Assembly (NCBI GenBank): GCA_004335835.1
Contig: RWJK01001268.1
Coordinates: forward strand, 1 to 57,603
Length of the DNA: 57,603 nucleotides
Direction: 5' to 3'
DNA from: Scenedesmus sp. ARA3
Taxonomy: Eukaryota; Chlorophyta; Chlorophyceae; Sphaeropleales; Scenedesmaceae
The notes under the pieces are model-generated. The model worked only from the letters and a program-made list of their open reading frames with translations, ran no database searches and was not told the origin of the DNA. The position numbers and the translations under genes were made by a program. Below, piece after piece: positions 9,947 to 22,712 of the stretch (position 1 is the stretch's first letter; the number at the start of each line of letters is the position of its first letter).

Positions 9947-12900
9947 TCAGCTGCTGCCTGCGCTGCCAGTCGGCTCTGGTGGCGCGCTGGTCATGCTGGC
10001 GGGGCGCGGCGAGATGTCGCTGGGCCTGTAGTACTGCGGCACCAGCTCCTCGCGCGCCACCCACAGGTTGTAGCTGCCAAAGGCGGTGCCGTGGAAGTGC
10101 TCCCAGTCCTTGAAGCCGCCGTCCAGCCACGGCAGCTGGCCCTCGGGCGCGTGCTCGCGCAGCTGCGGCAGTCATTGAGAGGGAGGGATGTGGTGGAGAC
10201 GCAGCAGGGGCAGCACGTGTCAGCGGAAGTCACGAGCGGATAGGGAGAGGGCAGAGCAGCACTGACAGGAAGCAACAGCAGTACCTAATGCGGATGACGC
10301 AATAAGCCCGCTTGCAATGAGTGCATGATGTACCGACCCCAAACCATGTGCCTTCTCGTCCCTTGCATCATCTGCCAGGCTCACCCACCACCCCAGCAAC
10401 CCCTCCTGCAAGCCAACCCCTCCCCTTTGACAACGCAAGCCCTACTGCACACACAGCCAGCAGCCGCACGCACCGCCGCCTCCACCTCGCCCATCAGCGC
10501 GTTCTCAGCGGGGCCCAGCGCTGAGGGCCGCAGCCGGCCCGCCAGCAGCAGCGCCTGCGTGCAGTCCGGGTAGAAGGACAGCGACTTGAACGCGCCCAGC
10601 AGCCCGCCCAGCACCGCCTTGAGCTCCTCATTGTCCAGCGCCTTCAGCCTGCGGCGGCAGCAGGCATCAGCGGAGACATGAACAGCAGTGTCAGCGCCAG
10701 GAGGTGCAAGGCAAGCGCTATATCAGTGCCGTTGGCTGCATGCCCAGCAGGGACAGCGGCAAGCTGCGGCTGGTGCAGGCTGCTGGCGGCATGACAAGCA
10801 TGCACACGCTTGCCTGCTGGCTGCACGCCTGGTCACACAGATGTATGCAACATAATCCCAAGCTGGACACAGCTGTACGCGCTGATGTTGAGCAGCACAG
10901 CTGCCCAGCAGCATACTGCTGCACTCTCCCCACCTGTCCTCATGGATGGTGCGTGCCAGCGTCACAAACAGGTCGCCGCGGTCCACCTGCGGCAGGCGGC
11001 AGCAGCACCAGCAGCACCAGCAGTGGGCAGTCTGGGCAAGGCTGTGCATGCGCGGCTCACACGCCCAGAGCACGCAGAATGGACAGTGTCAACCTCCACA
11101 CAGCCGGCAAGCGGACACATACGACGCATGCAGGCAGGGCAGCATAAGCGAGCGCTGCCGGGGGCATGTGGTGCCACCCGCGGCTCCAGCATGCCACCAG
11201 CAGGCAGGGCAACTCCTGTGCAGGCGCTGCCGGGTGCCTTGCTGCTGCGGCTCACCTCGTACTTGGCGTATGCTGAGAACAGCGCGGCCACGTCTGCCAG
11301 CGGGATGCGGCTGGGCGCCATGTAGTGGTTGCAGTAGGTGATGGAGTCGGCCACGTCGTCCCACAGCGCCTGGTCAAAGTAGTCGTGCGCGGCAAAGGTG
11401 GGCAGCAGCTTGGCCAGCCCTGCGGTCTCAAACTCGGTGAAGCGAGCCTGCGGGTGGGGTGGGGCGGGGCAGGGTGGTAGGGAGGCAGTTGTCAAGGCAG
11501 CACGGCACAGTAGCACAGTTGCGTCAGCGGTGCACACAAGAAGGCGCATACCAGCATCACCTGTATGCACGTGCATGGACAGCACCCTTACACACTGCCA
11601 CATGGCTGCAGTGCAACACATTGGTCAATCTGCAACGCGCAACAAGCGGCTTGCGGCTGCAGCTGCAGCTGCTGTACGCCTCCTGGCACTGCCGCTGCCC
11701 CTCTGCTCCCTCCTGCCGCACACACCTTGACAATGTCCGCAAACTGCTCAAACAGCGCCCTGTCGTAGCGCCCCACAGCGTGCAGCGCAGGCACCAGCGC
11801 CTCCACGTCAGACGGCTCAAGGCTGGGAGCAGCGGCCTGAACAACGGCACAGCGCACAAACGGATAGTACGCACCAGTTCAGCACAGGCATGGGTGTGCA
11901 GCAGCACAGCCGATAGCGATGAGCATGCCTGACCACCTACACTCGTGCATGCGGTTGCTGCTGCCGCACTAGTGTGGCTGTGCGCTAATGTTGCGCCACC
12001 TGGCCCCTGCCAAAGTGAACACGTTGACCGCAAGCACATCACCGCCGCGCCAGAGCTGCCGCATTGATATAAGGCAGCCTGGCCTGCTGCACAACTCTGC
12101 TGCTTTGCCTGCAAAAGCATTAAGCTGAGCTACCCTTGTTCGGCAGCGCCGCCGCACTGCACCACTGCTGCTCATGCCGTGTCTTGCCTTGATGCCAGCC
12201 ATGAGTGTGTCCCAGCCCGCCTTGCTGCGGTAGCCGTTGGCCGCCAGCCAGGCAGCCCACTTGGGCAGGTCCAGGTCAGAGGGGGGCACAAAGGTGCCAC
12301 TCAGCAGCACCTGGTGCAACAGCAGCAGCAGCAGCAGGTCACGCGCCGTTACAGCCATGTGTGCTGCGTGAACCGCACCGCCAGAGCAGTTACTGCGCAG
12401 GCACTGTCGCTGCTGCTGCCGAAGTCACAGGAGCTGCACTACTGTGCAACCTCGGCCTTCTGCTACAAGCGCTGCTGGAACTGGGCTGTGCACAGCCATG
12501 TGCAACTAGCCTGGCTCCGAGTTGGTGCTGCAAGCCTCTGGCGCAGCTCCGCCGCTGCTGCCGCTGCTTCAGCTCCCGCAAATGCAGACAACAGCAGCTA
12601 GCCTGCCACTTGCAGGCACCGCCGGCGCTGCGTGCGCACCGTGTCGGCGAAGTAGGCGATTGCGCCCTGTGTGGCTGGCCCTGAGGTGAGCTGGTCTGCT
12701 GCTGCAGCCAGGCCGCCCTTGAGCCCGCCCACTGCCGCGCCGATGCCCTTCAGGATGGGCGGCACGATCTGCTGCAGCGGGTTGGGCACTACGGTGGGGC
12801 CCGGGCCCGCAGCAAAGTGGCGCAGCTGGCCGGCAGCGCAGCATCTGCAGCAGCAAGTTAACATCGTTACAGTTGGGTGCAGTTGCAGGAGGGGGCAAGC

Positions 12901-13064
12901 AGATGGTTGCGTGCTTGCTTGCATGCCTGTTGCTGCTGCCAGTGCTGGATCCCTTCCCAACGCTGCAACAGCTGCTGCATATCATAACAAGTGGCTGTGT
13001 CCAGTACGTACAGCGCTTCCCCTGCAACCCACTGCCAGAAGCCAGCAATGCTGATGCGCTGCAT
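9947..13064 (-). CDS. unrecognised all-helical protein, 375 residues
   Basis: Eight minus-strand exons join in phase: 13064-13012, 12844-12640, 12310-12188, 11836-11726, 11447-11256, 10986-10934, 10648-10474 and 10162-9947. The stop is TGA at 9949-9947. The donor after the third exon is AG|GCAAGA, so that intron would be GC-AG. The first exon (MQRISIAGFWQWVAGEAL) is the least certain; the open frame extends further upstream with Arg/Ser-rich sequence that could be a targeting peptide. The body is a series of helical pairs (PSLEPSDVEALVPALHAVG, ALFEQFADIVK, LAKLLPTFAAHDYFDQALW, PLADVAALFSAYAKYE, ELKAVLGGLLGAFKSLSFYP). That layout resembles heptad- or FASTK-type organellar repeat proteins and the chlorophycean mitochondrial ATP synthase-associated (ASA) proteins. 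Both are guesses from general appearance. It ends with a charged, Pro-rich tail (VPQYYRPSDISPRP). Confidence 0.6.
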
Positions 13065-14507
13065 CCGGGCTGGAAGAGACCGTGCCACGCTGCGCCTGCT
13101 GAAACATGAGCACCAGCACCGTTGTGCTGATGCACAGCTGCCATGGTCTCGTTTGCTCTGTTTCCTGTTGCTGCAGATGAGTGCATTACATAACATCTGG
13201 TGACAGCTCCTGCAGGTGCTGCAATCGCTTGCTGCGCTGCACCATGCTCACCCTGCTGTCACCGCCTGCTCCGAAGCTCCAAGAGTGCCTGCAAGGTGTC
13301 GTTGCGTTTCAAGTACGAGTATGACAAGTACCAGTATGATTGAGCATGCACAAGCACACAGCTGCACTTGTAGCACCCTGCTGCTGCTGCTCCCAAGCCA
13401 CTCCAACGATCACTCAGCAACCTGCCACTGGAAGCTTCAAAACTAAGCTAATATACCAGATCCTCACAAAGGTTCTACATGTGCCAGCGGTTCCTACTGC
13501 CAGACAACTGGTACTGAGATCGATAGACGCTCGCCCCGCAGCGCACCTGCACGCTGTGCCAGCTGAGCAGCTAGCACAGATGCACGCCTCATTATGCCTG
13601 TGATTGTGTTAAACAGGCGAGGGCCGGCCTCCTAAGTCGCCTAGCCTGCGGTGACTGAAGCAGACAATCAGCGAGCGCCTGTGGCTACAAACACTTCAAT
13701 TTTGCGCATTTGACAGCTGCAGAGCTGCAACTGTTGCTAATGGAGGCACCGGCAAGACCATGACACTGTCAGTAACTAGATGCGAATGCAGCTGTTTTCA
13801 GAAGCAGATCTGTCGCGCCTGCGCCAGCTAAACAGGTGCAAAGCCTTCTTGAGTTTGTAAGATAGTGCACTCTTGCCTGAAGGGTTGTCTGACTGTGTAT
13901 CCTCCCTGTTTGCCCTGCCTTTCGTCACGCTTGCCAAGCGTGCAGTGCCCGGCTGGCCTGAGGCAAAACATGGTCAAGGCTGTCACAGCACCGGTGATTT
14001 GTGCAGGCAGCACAACAGCAATACTGGCACCTGTTCCCTGCCAACAGCTGCCTATCAGCAGTGCAGCCTGGCAAACACAAATAAAGTCGGGTCGCTGGCG
14101 TCATCATGATGTGACACCCAGATCAGGCTGACCACGGCAACGCCTAGCAGTCTTCATTGTGGCAACATTGAGTATGGTACTTGTCCTAAGTGCATAGGAT
14201 ATGTTGGTTGCTTGCAGGAATGGTTGAGCTTTTGGTGGAGGAAGTAGCGTCATGGTTGTTGACCTGGCTCTGCCCAGACAAGAACCCTGTTTGTCATGTA
14301 TTCCTCGTCCCAAGCAACCAGCTTGTCATGTAGATGATTTGGCAATAATAATGCTATTACAGGCGCTGGTAACACTGCATAAACTGGCACGAACCTTGCA
14401 CAGTACAAGCTGATTGCCGTGGTCACGGGCACGATGCTACACTGGTAGTTCATCACTTTGTTACTATGTTCATTTTCAATTATGTTCCATCAGCATGATC
14501 GAAGGCC
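13065..14507. other. divergent intergenic region
   Basis: This lies between the start of the minus-strand helical-protein gene and the start of PGAP1, so it should carry both promoters. No TATA-like box, tRNA or other gene could be identified with confidence. Confidence 0.5.
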
Positions 14508-17500
14508 ATGCGGACGCTCTACGGCACTGTGCTGCTGGTTGCAGCAGTACTTTTCCTTGCTCTCTCCAGGCTGCTGCGCAATGCCCAAACATGTGCTTGC
14601 GAGCAGACCTACATGTACAGCAGCTACACAGAAGTGCCAGTTTTCGACCCTCGATGGGCCAGGCATCGCTACAAGCTGAAGCTGTACAGGGAGACAGCCT
14701 TCTCCAAGCAAGGTGGGCTAGATGCAATGTGGCATGCAGACTCGCACACTTGCGCGCTGCCACCACAACATCATTGGGTTCAACCCCTGCTGCTTGTCAA
14801 GCCTGCAAGATCCTTACACATAGGGCAAAGCAGCAGTGCTGACCTGGCGCATGCTGCTGCACCACACTCGCTGCAGCGTTGCCGCCCACGGGGCTGCCCG
14901 CGCTGCTGGTGCCAGGCAATGCGGGCTCTTACGAACAGGTGCGTCTGACATGTGCCTGTACACTTCATACTAGGCATGACAGGCCCCAGCTACCTACATG
15001 TGCAGCTGACCTGTCAGGTTGACCTGGCGCTCTCCTGCAGGACAGCACACATCATGCAGGACAGCGCACATCATGTGCCTGCATGCTTGCACCCCTTGGG
15101 CAGCTGCAGCGTACACGGCGTGACATGCAAGGATGCAGCAAAGATAACTTCCCTGCCCTTCCTGCAAGCAACACCGTGGTCAGCACCCCTGCCGCTGCTG
15201 TGCTGCCTGTCCTGCAGGTGCGCTCCCTGGCCAGTGAGACGTCCCGGCTGGCAGCGCAGGCGCGCAGGGCTGGCGGGGCTGGCGGCAGCATCGCAGACAT
15301 GGACTGGTGCGTGGCAGGTGCATGCAGCGTGCTGATCACATGGCAACTTCGCAAGCAGAACGTCAGCAGCCTGAACCCATAGGTGCGAAACCCAGCAGTA
15401 TTGGTTGCTGCTCCTGGTAACCTACAGCAGTACTTCAGCTGCTGTTGCTCCTGCAAGGAGCTGCATGAATGATCAGGAACACCGACCTTAGCACCATGTT
15501 CATTGCTTGTTTCGCTTCTCTGTAGGTATGCACTGGACCTGAATGGCGAGCTGTCAGCGTTTGATGGGCACCTGCTGGCTGAGCAGGCAGCCTTTGCCCT
15601 GGCGTGCCTGAAGCAGCTGCAGGCCATGTACAGCATCGCGCCACACAACAGCAGCAGCTGCAGCAGCCAAGGGCAGGTGCAGCAGCGCTCAGCTCTACCT
15701 TACAACCTGCAGCCACAGCCGCTCGGCCGGACCAGCGGCGGTAGTGGCTGTGGTGATGCAGCTGATGTCGTGCCTGCAGTGGTGCTGGCAGGGCACAGCA
15801 TGGGTGGTGTGGTGGCCCGCGCTGCCGCAGCAGCAGCTTGGAAAGACCCAGAGCTAGGTGGGTGCACAGTGGTGTTGGTTGGGCGCCACCCTGCAGCAGC
15901 TGACCAGCAGTCAGTTCGTCGCATGTTGTTGCAACACTGCTGCAAGCTGCTCTGTGCCTGCCACAACACAGCACACTACTGCTGATGCATGCAAGCTCCC
16001 CCGAACGTCGACACATCATTTGTTTTTTGTGATGCGGGACCTTCTGTTGCGCGTCACCACTGCTGCTGTTGATCATGTGCAGGGCCCGGGTCGATCTCGC
16101 TGCTGCTGGTGCTGGCCTCGCCGCAGCTGTACCCGCCGCTGCTGCTGCAGCCAGCCCTGGCCAGGTTCTACGGCGGAGCCCCTGCGCAGCCGCTGCCGCC
16201 AGGCCTGCCTGCTGTGTCGGTGCATGGCGGCTCCGCCGACCTGCAGGTTTGACGCATGCATAAGCTGTACCGCAGTCAGTGCTGCGTGAAACACCAGGAC
16301 GGTCTGTTACAAGCATACACACAAGGCGGCTGCCAAGAGGCGGCGACTGCTGATCAGCTGCATCTGCTTGTCTTATGTTCATCAACCCAGCACTGCTTGC
16401 TTATTCGTGCCCTGCTCTTGCTGGGTGGCACACTTCTTGACATGCTGCCTGTGCTGGCCGCAACTGCTGCACAGGTGTCCCCTTACCTGACCCGCCTGCC
16501 ACACACTGTGCTGGGCCACCCAAGTAGCAGCAGCAGCTCCGTGGCTGCCGCGCTGTCTCTGGCCAGCCTGCATGTGCCTGGCGTGTGGCTGTCTGCAGGC
16601 CACAGTCAGGTGGACTGGTGCAACCAGCTGGTCAGGCGGCTGTCAGCAGCACTGCTGGAGGTGCACGCGCAGCAGCAGCAGCGCCTGCAGCAGCAGCTGG
16701 GTGGGGTGCAGGAGGAGCAGCAAGGCAGGGCGCTGCTGCGGCAGCAGCAGCAGTTTGTGATACAACATCTGCTACAGAAGGGGCTGCAGAGTCACGGCCG
16801 GCAGCTGGCCATGCTGTCAGGCTCATGGCAGCATGGGCTGTGCGCGGGCTCAAATGACACCTGCAACGCGCCAAGGCTGCAGGCAGCAGCAGCAATCCCG
16901 CCTGAGCAGCCCAGGCACGGCAGCCGCAGGCTGCAGCTGCGGCGGGCGCTGCAGTCACGGCTGCCAGCCGTGTGGCACAGGAGGGCACTGAGAGCGCAGT
17001 GTGATAAGCACAGCAGGATGATTAGCAGCAACACCAGCAGTAGTGAGGGCTTCGGAAGTATAGAGCACAGCCAGCAATGGCAGCTGCTGCAGCAGCCACC
17101 GCAGCCGGTGGTCAGCACCCCAGCAGCATCAGTTGAAGGTGAAAGCAGGGCAGGGTCTGTACAGGAGCAGCAGCGGCGGCTGCACAGCATGGTGGCAGTG
17201 GGCGTGCTGCTGGGGCCTTCCCCACCAGCAGCAGCAGCATACCCCAGCCAAGACGATGATGGGCTGTCAGCAGACGCAGGCTTGCAGCAAGGGCCAGTAG
17301 CAGCAGCAGCAGCAGCAGCGCCGTGCATGGCTGGTGATGGCTGCCACCTTCACAGGCGGCTGGCTAGCGCCGTGCGCCAGCCACAGCAGCGTGGAGACAA
17401 TATTACAATGCATGGCGGCTTGCACACCGCGCCAGGTGTTGCTGCAGGCACTGCCACTTTGTTTGATTGGTATTTAGTGCATTACACCCTGCGTGCTCTC

Positions 17501-20500
17501 GGTGCGCAGACAAACGCGGCCAGCGCACAGCAGCAGCAGCAGCAGCAGAACAGGCTTGTGCATGTGCCTGAGCTGCTGCTGCAGGCAACCACACCTTCAG
17601 ACGTGCTGCTGGCGCAGGCAGGCAGCTGCCCAGGTGCAGCAGCAGGCCCGGAGTGGTTTGTTGACAGCCAGGCTGCTGCGGCGCTGCAGGTGCCAGCGCA
17701 GCAGACCACGCTCACAGCCAGGCCGCTGCAGGCAGCAGCAGCAGCAGGTTCTGGTGGTGCTGTGTACTACTGGAACGTGCCTGCAGCAGCGGCAGCAGCA
17801 GCAGGCACAGCAGCAGGAGCAGCAGCAGACGTCGCGATCCTTGTTTCAGGGGCCAAGCCTTGCAGCGGCTTCAGGGTGTGGCTGCAGCAGCAGCAGGCTG
17901 GGGGTGTTGAGGGCTCCTGGGTGGATGTCAGTGCTGCTGCAGCCCCCCTGCCTGTGCTGCACGACAGGCTGGTGGCTGATGTGCGGGAGTTCAAGTGAGG
18001 CGCAGTAGCAGCCGCAACAGGCTGGTGTCCCCATGCATATACTTTCTGACAGGCACCTCAGTGCTGATCAGCCTCCAACATGCACTTGTGATCTTTCTTT
18101 CATCGGTGCGGTTGGCCAGCACCGCAGCCTTCACTGCAGACAATCAGGAGGATACTCTGCTGATGGCAGTGCCACTTGCCTTGTTCTAGAGTGACCATGA
18201 TTTGCTGCACTGACCGCTCTCTGCACCTTTGCTGCTTCTCCGCTGCTGCTGCAGCCGCTGGTCTGACGTGATGCATGGCAGGGACTACCTGCAGGCCGCT
18301 GGCTGGGTGCTGGCCCTCAGCCACAGCCAGCACCTGCTACACGGCAACGCCAGCCGGCTGGCAGTCTGGCTGGCACCCGCAGCAGCAGGCACGGCAGGCA
18401 GCAGCAGCTCAGCAGGAGGCGGCAGCGTGCAGCCAGTGCCAGCAGCGGCAAGCCTCACGGTGCAATGGCTGCCACTGCAGAGACGCAGAGGCACTGACGG
18501 CAGCAGTAGTAGAAGCAGCAGCAAACCTGCCAGTGCATGGCTGCGGCCCACGCTGGCCCTGGGTCCGCTGGCGCTGCTGCAGCCGTTGCAGCAGCCGGCT
18601 GGCGGGGCCATGCTGCTGCAGCTGCGGCTGCACTGGCGCTGGCTGCTGTGGGGCCTGTCCCTGAGGGTGCACAGCGGCAGGCCGGAGCTGCTGCAATCTG
18701 GCACGCATGCAGAGCTAGGCAGCGGCAGCTATGCGTCAGCAGCTGGAGCCAATGTGTCAGGGCAGCTGCCGCATTCAGCACGCAGCAGCAGCGCTGGTGC
18801 TGAGGATGCGTGCTGGCACCCTGTTGCAGTGTACGCCAGCGCCTGGGGCGTGGAGCACGTGTCACTCATCAACACCACCTGCAGCAGCTGCACGCCTGCA
18901 GCCGGCGGGCGTGCATGGACAAGGGCGGCTGCAGGCATGCTAGCGCAGGCGCAGCAGCTGGTGCAGACGTGGCTGCGAGCAGGCGTCAAGGTCAGCAGCC
19001 AGCCCGGCAACACGGGCAACACGCGCAGCAGCGTGCGGCTGTCTGAGCTGGCGGCAGGCGCTGAGCTGCAGCTGCTGCTGGACCCGCGCTGCAGCCACGC
19101 ACTGAGCCTGCGCTGGGACGTGGTGGACTCTGCGGCGCAGCTGCTGCTGGCGCACGCGAGTGCTGCAGCAGGCATGGCGGTGGCGCTGCTGCTGCTGGTG
19201 CTGAGCCACCAGATGAGTGCGCTGGTGCGCATGATGACACTGGCGCGCACGGGGGCCCTGCCAGCAGCTGCTGCCAAGGGGCCGGCAGCACAGAATGATG
19301 CCAAGATGAGCCAAGGTGACAGGCACGCATCAGGGGCAGAGACCGCTGCTGCTGCTGCTGCTGCTGCTGGTGTGAATGGCAGGAGCTCGCCGGACCTGCG
19401 GCAGCTGTCTGCTGCTGCGCTGCAGCGCATGCGCAAGCGCCTGGATGGCACACTCGGCGGAGCGCCGCCGCCAATGCAGAAGTACTTTGAAACCGGAGCC
19501 TCTGCAGCAGCAGGCGCAGCAGGACCAGTAGCAGCCGGCACAGCAGGGTCAGGATCCACACCAGATGCCGCAGCAGGGGGTGCTGCGAGGGATGGCCCTG
19601 ACAGCCAGCCTGGCGTGAGGGGAGTGGGCGTGTCAGTGCTGGAGTCGCTGGCGGCAGTAACGGGCGACGCGCGCGTGCTGCTGCTAGCTGCGCTGCTTGC
19701 AGCTGCTGCAGCAGCCCTCAACAGCCTCAACCCGAGCAGCCTGTGGCACCACCAGGCCAGCAGCAGCAGCAGCAGTGTGGATGGGCCGGCGCAGGGCTTT
19801 GCTGCTGCTGGCGGCTGGCTGCTGCACCGGGGCCTGGCGCTGCTGGGGCTGCGGCAGCGGGGTGACAGCCCCTCCCTGGCTGGCGCTGCGCTACTGCTGG
19901 GCGCTGCGCTGCTGTTCCTGCTGGCTGACGTGGCGCTGAGCGTGGGCGTGAAGTGGGCCCTGGACGCGGCCAGCGGCGCAGTCGCGGCCTTCAACAGGTG
20001 AGCAGAGGCACGGCACTGCGGGGCGCGCCTGCACGGCGCCGCTGCATGCTGACTTGCGCCGCTGCGTTTTGCCTTGCGCCGCCACTGTGTACGTGCTTTA
20101 TGCCAGTGCTGCTTTACAACCAAGGTCGCAATCACAGCAGAGAAGTCGGGCGTGCCTTGGCTCACTTGGGCATGCTGCTGCTGCTGCTGCTGCTGCTACG
20201 GCTGCTGCTGCTGCTGCTACGGCGGCTGCTGCTGCTGCTACGGCTGCTGCTGCTGCTACGGCTGCTGCTGCAGGTCCCTGACACCCGACCCTGAGACCCT
20301 GGCAGCCATTGCAGCAGCAAGCAGCGGAGGCGCACCGTCAGTGGCAGCAAGCAGCAGCAACGGAGCCACGCCGTGCAGCTGCTCTTTGTGCGCAGCTGCG
20401 CAGGAGGCGTGTGGCGGCGCACTGGGCCCTGCGGGCCGCTTCTTTGGCGGCGGCCTGTGTGGCCAGGCCAGCTGCTGCGAAGACAGGGCGCCAGCTGGCA

Positions 20501-22506
20501 GCCCCGGCTACAGCCCACTACAGGTGACAGCTGGCATGGCTGCGCCCGGCGTGGCAGAGGCCTCCAGGGGCAGCGCACCTGATGGCGTGGCAGCACTGGG
20601 TGCAGCAGGCGGCGCAACTGCTGGGGCTGGTGCATCATCAGCCGTGGCTGCGCCGTGGTGGCGGCAGGGGCGCTGCCAGCTGCAGTTTGCTGTGCTGCTG
20701 CTGCTCAGCATCGCAAACATCTCGGTGAGTGTTGCTGCCTGTTTGAGCAGGAACTCTCAGCACCAGCACCAGCAAGCCTAGGGTGATGTGACTGCGTGCT
20801 GGGATACAAGCAGCGCCTCACCTGTACTGCCCACACTGCTGCTGTGGGACGTTTAGCATGCTTCAAACGCCGCCTGCACATGCACTGTGCACAACGCTCA
20901 CGTTGCCTCTGCTGGTGTCTTGCAGCTGGGCCTGTCAGGGGCAGTGCTGCTGCTGTTCTTCACCTGGCACCTGCCCAGCCGCAGCACAGCAGCAGCAGCC
21001 AGGGTGGCAGAGCTGCTGCTGGGCAGCAGGGCGGGCAGCAGAGCAGCCAGCAGAGCAGGCAGCCGCGCTGCAAGTTGCGCAGCCAGCAGGGCCGCCAGCC
21101 CCCTGCCGGGAGGGCCAGCTGCAGCAGGTGGTGCAGCAGGGCACGGCATCCCTGTGCTTGGTGCTGCCATCAACGCGGTGCGGCAGCACCTGTCGCCTGG
21201 CAGGCTTGCAAGCGTGGCTGAAGGCAGCACTGCAGCTCTTGCTGCAGGCTTAGCAGGAGCGGGCAGCGCTGGCCACCCACATGGATTTGCTGGTGGCAGC
21301 GGCAAGGCTGCTGGGCAGCGCTCGGTGCGGAGTGATGCTGGGCTGGCGCTGGATGCAGAAGAAGATGAAGCAGAGGAGGCGGCAGGCCTGCACGGCGGTG
21401 CAGCAGCGGGCAGAGAGCTGCAGTCGGATGCAGCAGCAGCTCCAGTGGCAGCAGCAGCAGCAGCAGCTCAGCAGCTTCGGCAGCACTTCTTTGGGCCGCA
21501 TGACGGGCAGCAGCAGCAGCAGCAGCAGCTCACACACCAGGGTCACAACCTGGGGGCAGCACCTGCTGCTGCCAGCTACACCGGTGCGGGTGCGGCTGGG
21601 GCGGGCTCTGTGGTGCTGTCTGTGGCCATGCGGCACGACGCTGCCGCTGCGCGTGCTGTGGCGCTGCACCAGCTGACGTGCCACATGTGCCACGCCTGGA
21701 CGCTGCTGTACGGCTGCTGCTGGCTGATGCTGCTGCCCTCGCTGCTGGCCTGGCTGCAGCTGCCACTGGGTGAGTCGGGGGCTGTTGGCCAGCGCATGTG
21801 GTGCGTGGTTGCATGCACATGTGTACACCGGTGGTCACCTATACACAGACAGCATGAGAGCCAGAAGTGTGCTTGCGCCCGCTGTTTGTGCCTAAGAGCA
21901 AGCTCTTTGTCAGTATAACATGACACAGCCTTGAACGCATGCATGTCAACTTATGGTTTGTGTGGCTGCATGTCCAGCCAGTCCTTGCTGCCTCACTCAC
22001 TCACTGCGCGTGGTGACCTTCCCATGCCTGCATTCCTCTTGGTACCTGCAGGCCAGCAGCACTGCTCGCACCCCCTGGACGTGCTGCTGCTGCTGCCGGT
22101 GCTGCTGCACTGCGTCGCCATCTCAGCCGGCAGGGTGGAGGCGCTGGTGGGCTACGGCCCGGCAACAGCAGCAGAGGCGCGCCGCATCCGCAACGACGCA
22201 CGCAGGGTCAAGCAGCCGCACAGCAACAGCAGCAGCAGCCCAACACGTCTGCCGGCTGGCGCCGACAGTGCTGCTGCTGCCAGCGGCCCTGTGGACCTGT
22301 ACAAGCTGGTGGTGCGCAGCGCAGCGGTGTACATGTTTGCTGCTGCGCTGCTGGGCCAGGCCGTGGCGTGGCTGGGCGTGGTGGCTGGCGTGGCCAGCCT
22401 GATGCTGGGGGGGCAGGCTGCCGTGGAGGGCTGGCAGCGGCTGCATGCCTGCCTGCACTGCAGGGGCGAGGCAGACCCGCGGCTGGCGAAGCAGAAGGGC
22501 ACCTGA
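14508..22506 (+). CDS. PGAP1: GPI inositol-deacylase (PGAP1/Bst1 family)
   Basis: The family removes the acyl chain from the inositol of GPI-anchored proteins in the ER, which licenses their export. Ten exons join in phase: 14508-14712, 14877-14938, 15218-15306, 15526-15857, 16083-16246, 16475-17994, 18255-19997, 20274-20724, 20926-21769 and 22052-22506. They give 1,954 residues. Visible signatures in order: an N-terminal membrane anchor (LYGTVLLVAAVLFLALSRLL); the PGAP1 motif CEQTYMYSSYTEVP; PGNAGSYEQVRSLASE; the lipase elbow GHSMGGVV with the catalytic Ser near residue 210; LASPQLYPPLLL; and VPGVWLSAGHSQVDWCNQLV. The C-terminal part carries several hydrophobic segments (LLLAHASAAAGMAVALLLLV, ARVLLLAALLAAAAAALNSL, LDVLLLLPVLLHCVAISA), matching the multispan half of the family. 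The protein is much longer than the usual roughly 900-1,100 residues because Gln-, Ala- and Ser-rich inserts fill the large exons. Alternative in-frame introns inside exons 6-9 could shorten it. Confidence 0.93.
20174..20273 (+). repeat. CTG minisatellite ending at a splice acceptor
   Basis: Runs of CTG separated by CTACGG units (roughly four repeats) fill the 3' end of PGAP1 intron 7. The tract ends exactly in CTGCAG, the acceptor of exon 8 at 20274. Confidence 0.85.
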
Positions 22507-22681
22507 AGAACCAGCAGGTTAATTGTGTGTGTGTGCTGCTGTGCGGTGCGTTGCAGAGCGCAGCCTGCAACCCTGATTGTTGCGGTGCTGTGGCAGCTGC
22601 ATGCAGCTGGCCAGCAGGCTACTGATCAGCCTGTTGGAGCGCCAGGTGCACGGCAGCTTGCTTGCTGTTGTATGGCATCTG

Positions 22682-22697
22682 GATGCGGATCCGCATC
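22682..22697. repeat. 16-bp perfect palindrome
   Basis: GATGCGGATCCGCATC is its own reverse complement. It lies just before the PGAP1 poly(A) signal, and a second hairpin (ACCCTTT-G-AAAGGGT) follows at 22744-22758. Confidence 0.85.
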
Positions 22698-22707
22698 TGC
22701 ATCCAAA

Positions 22708-22712
22708 TGTAA
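22708..22712 (+). other. TGTAA poly(A) signal (PGAP1)
   Basis: About 200 bases after the PGAP1 stop at 22506, on the sense strand. Confidence 0.65.
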
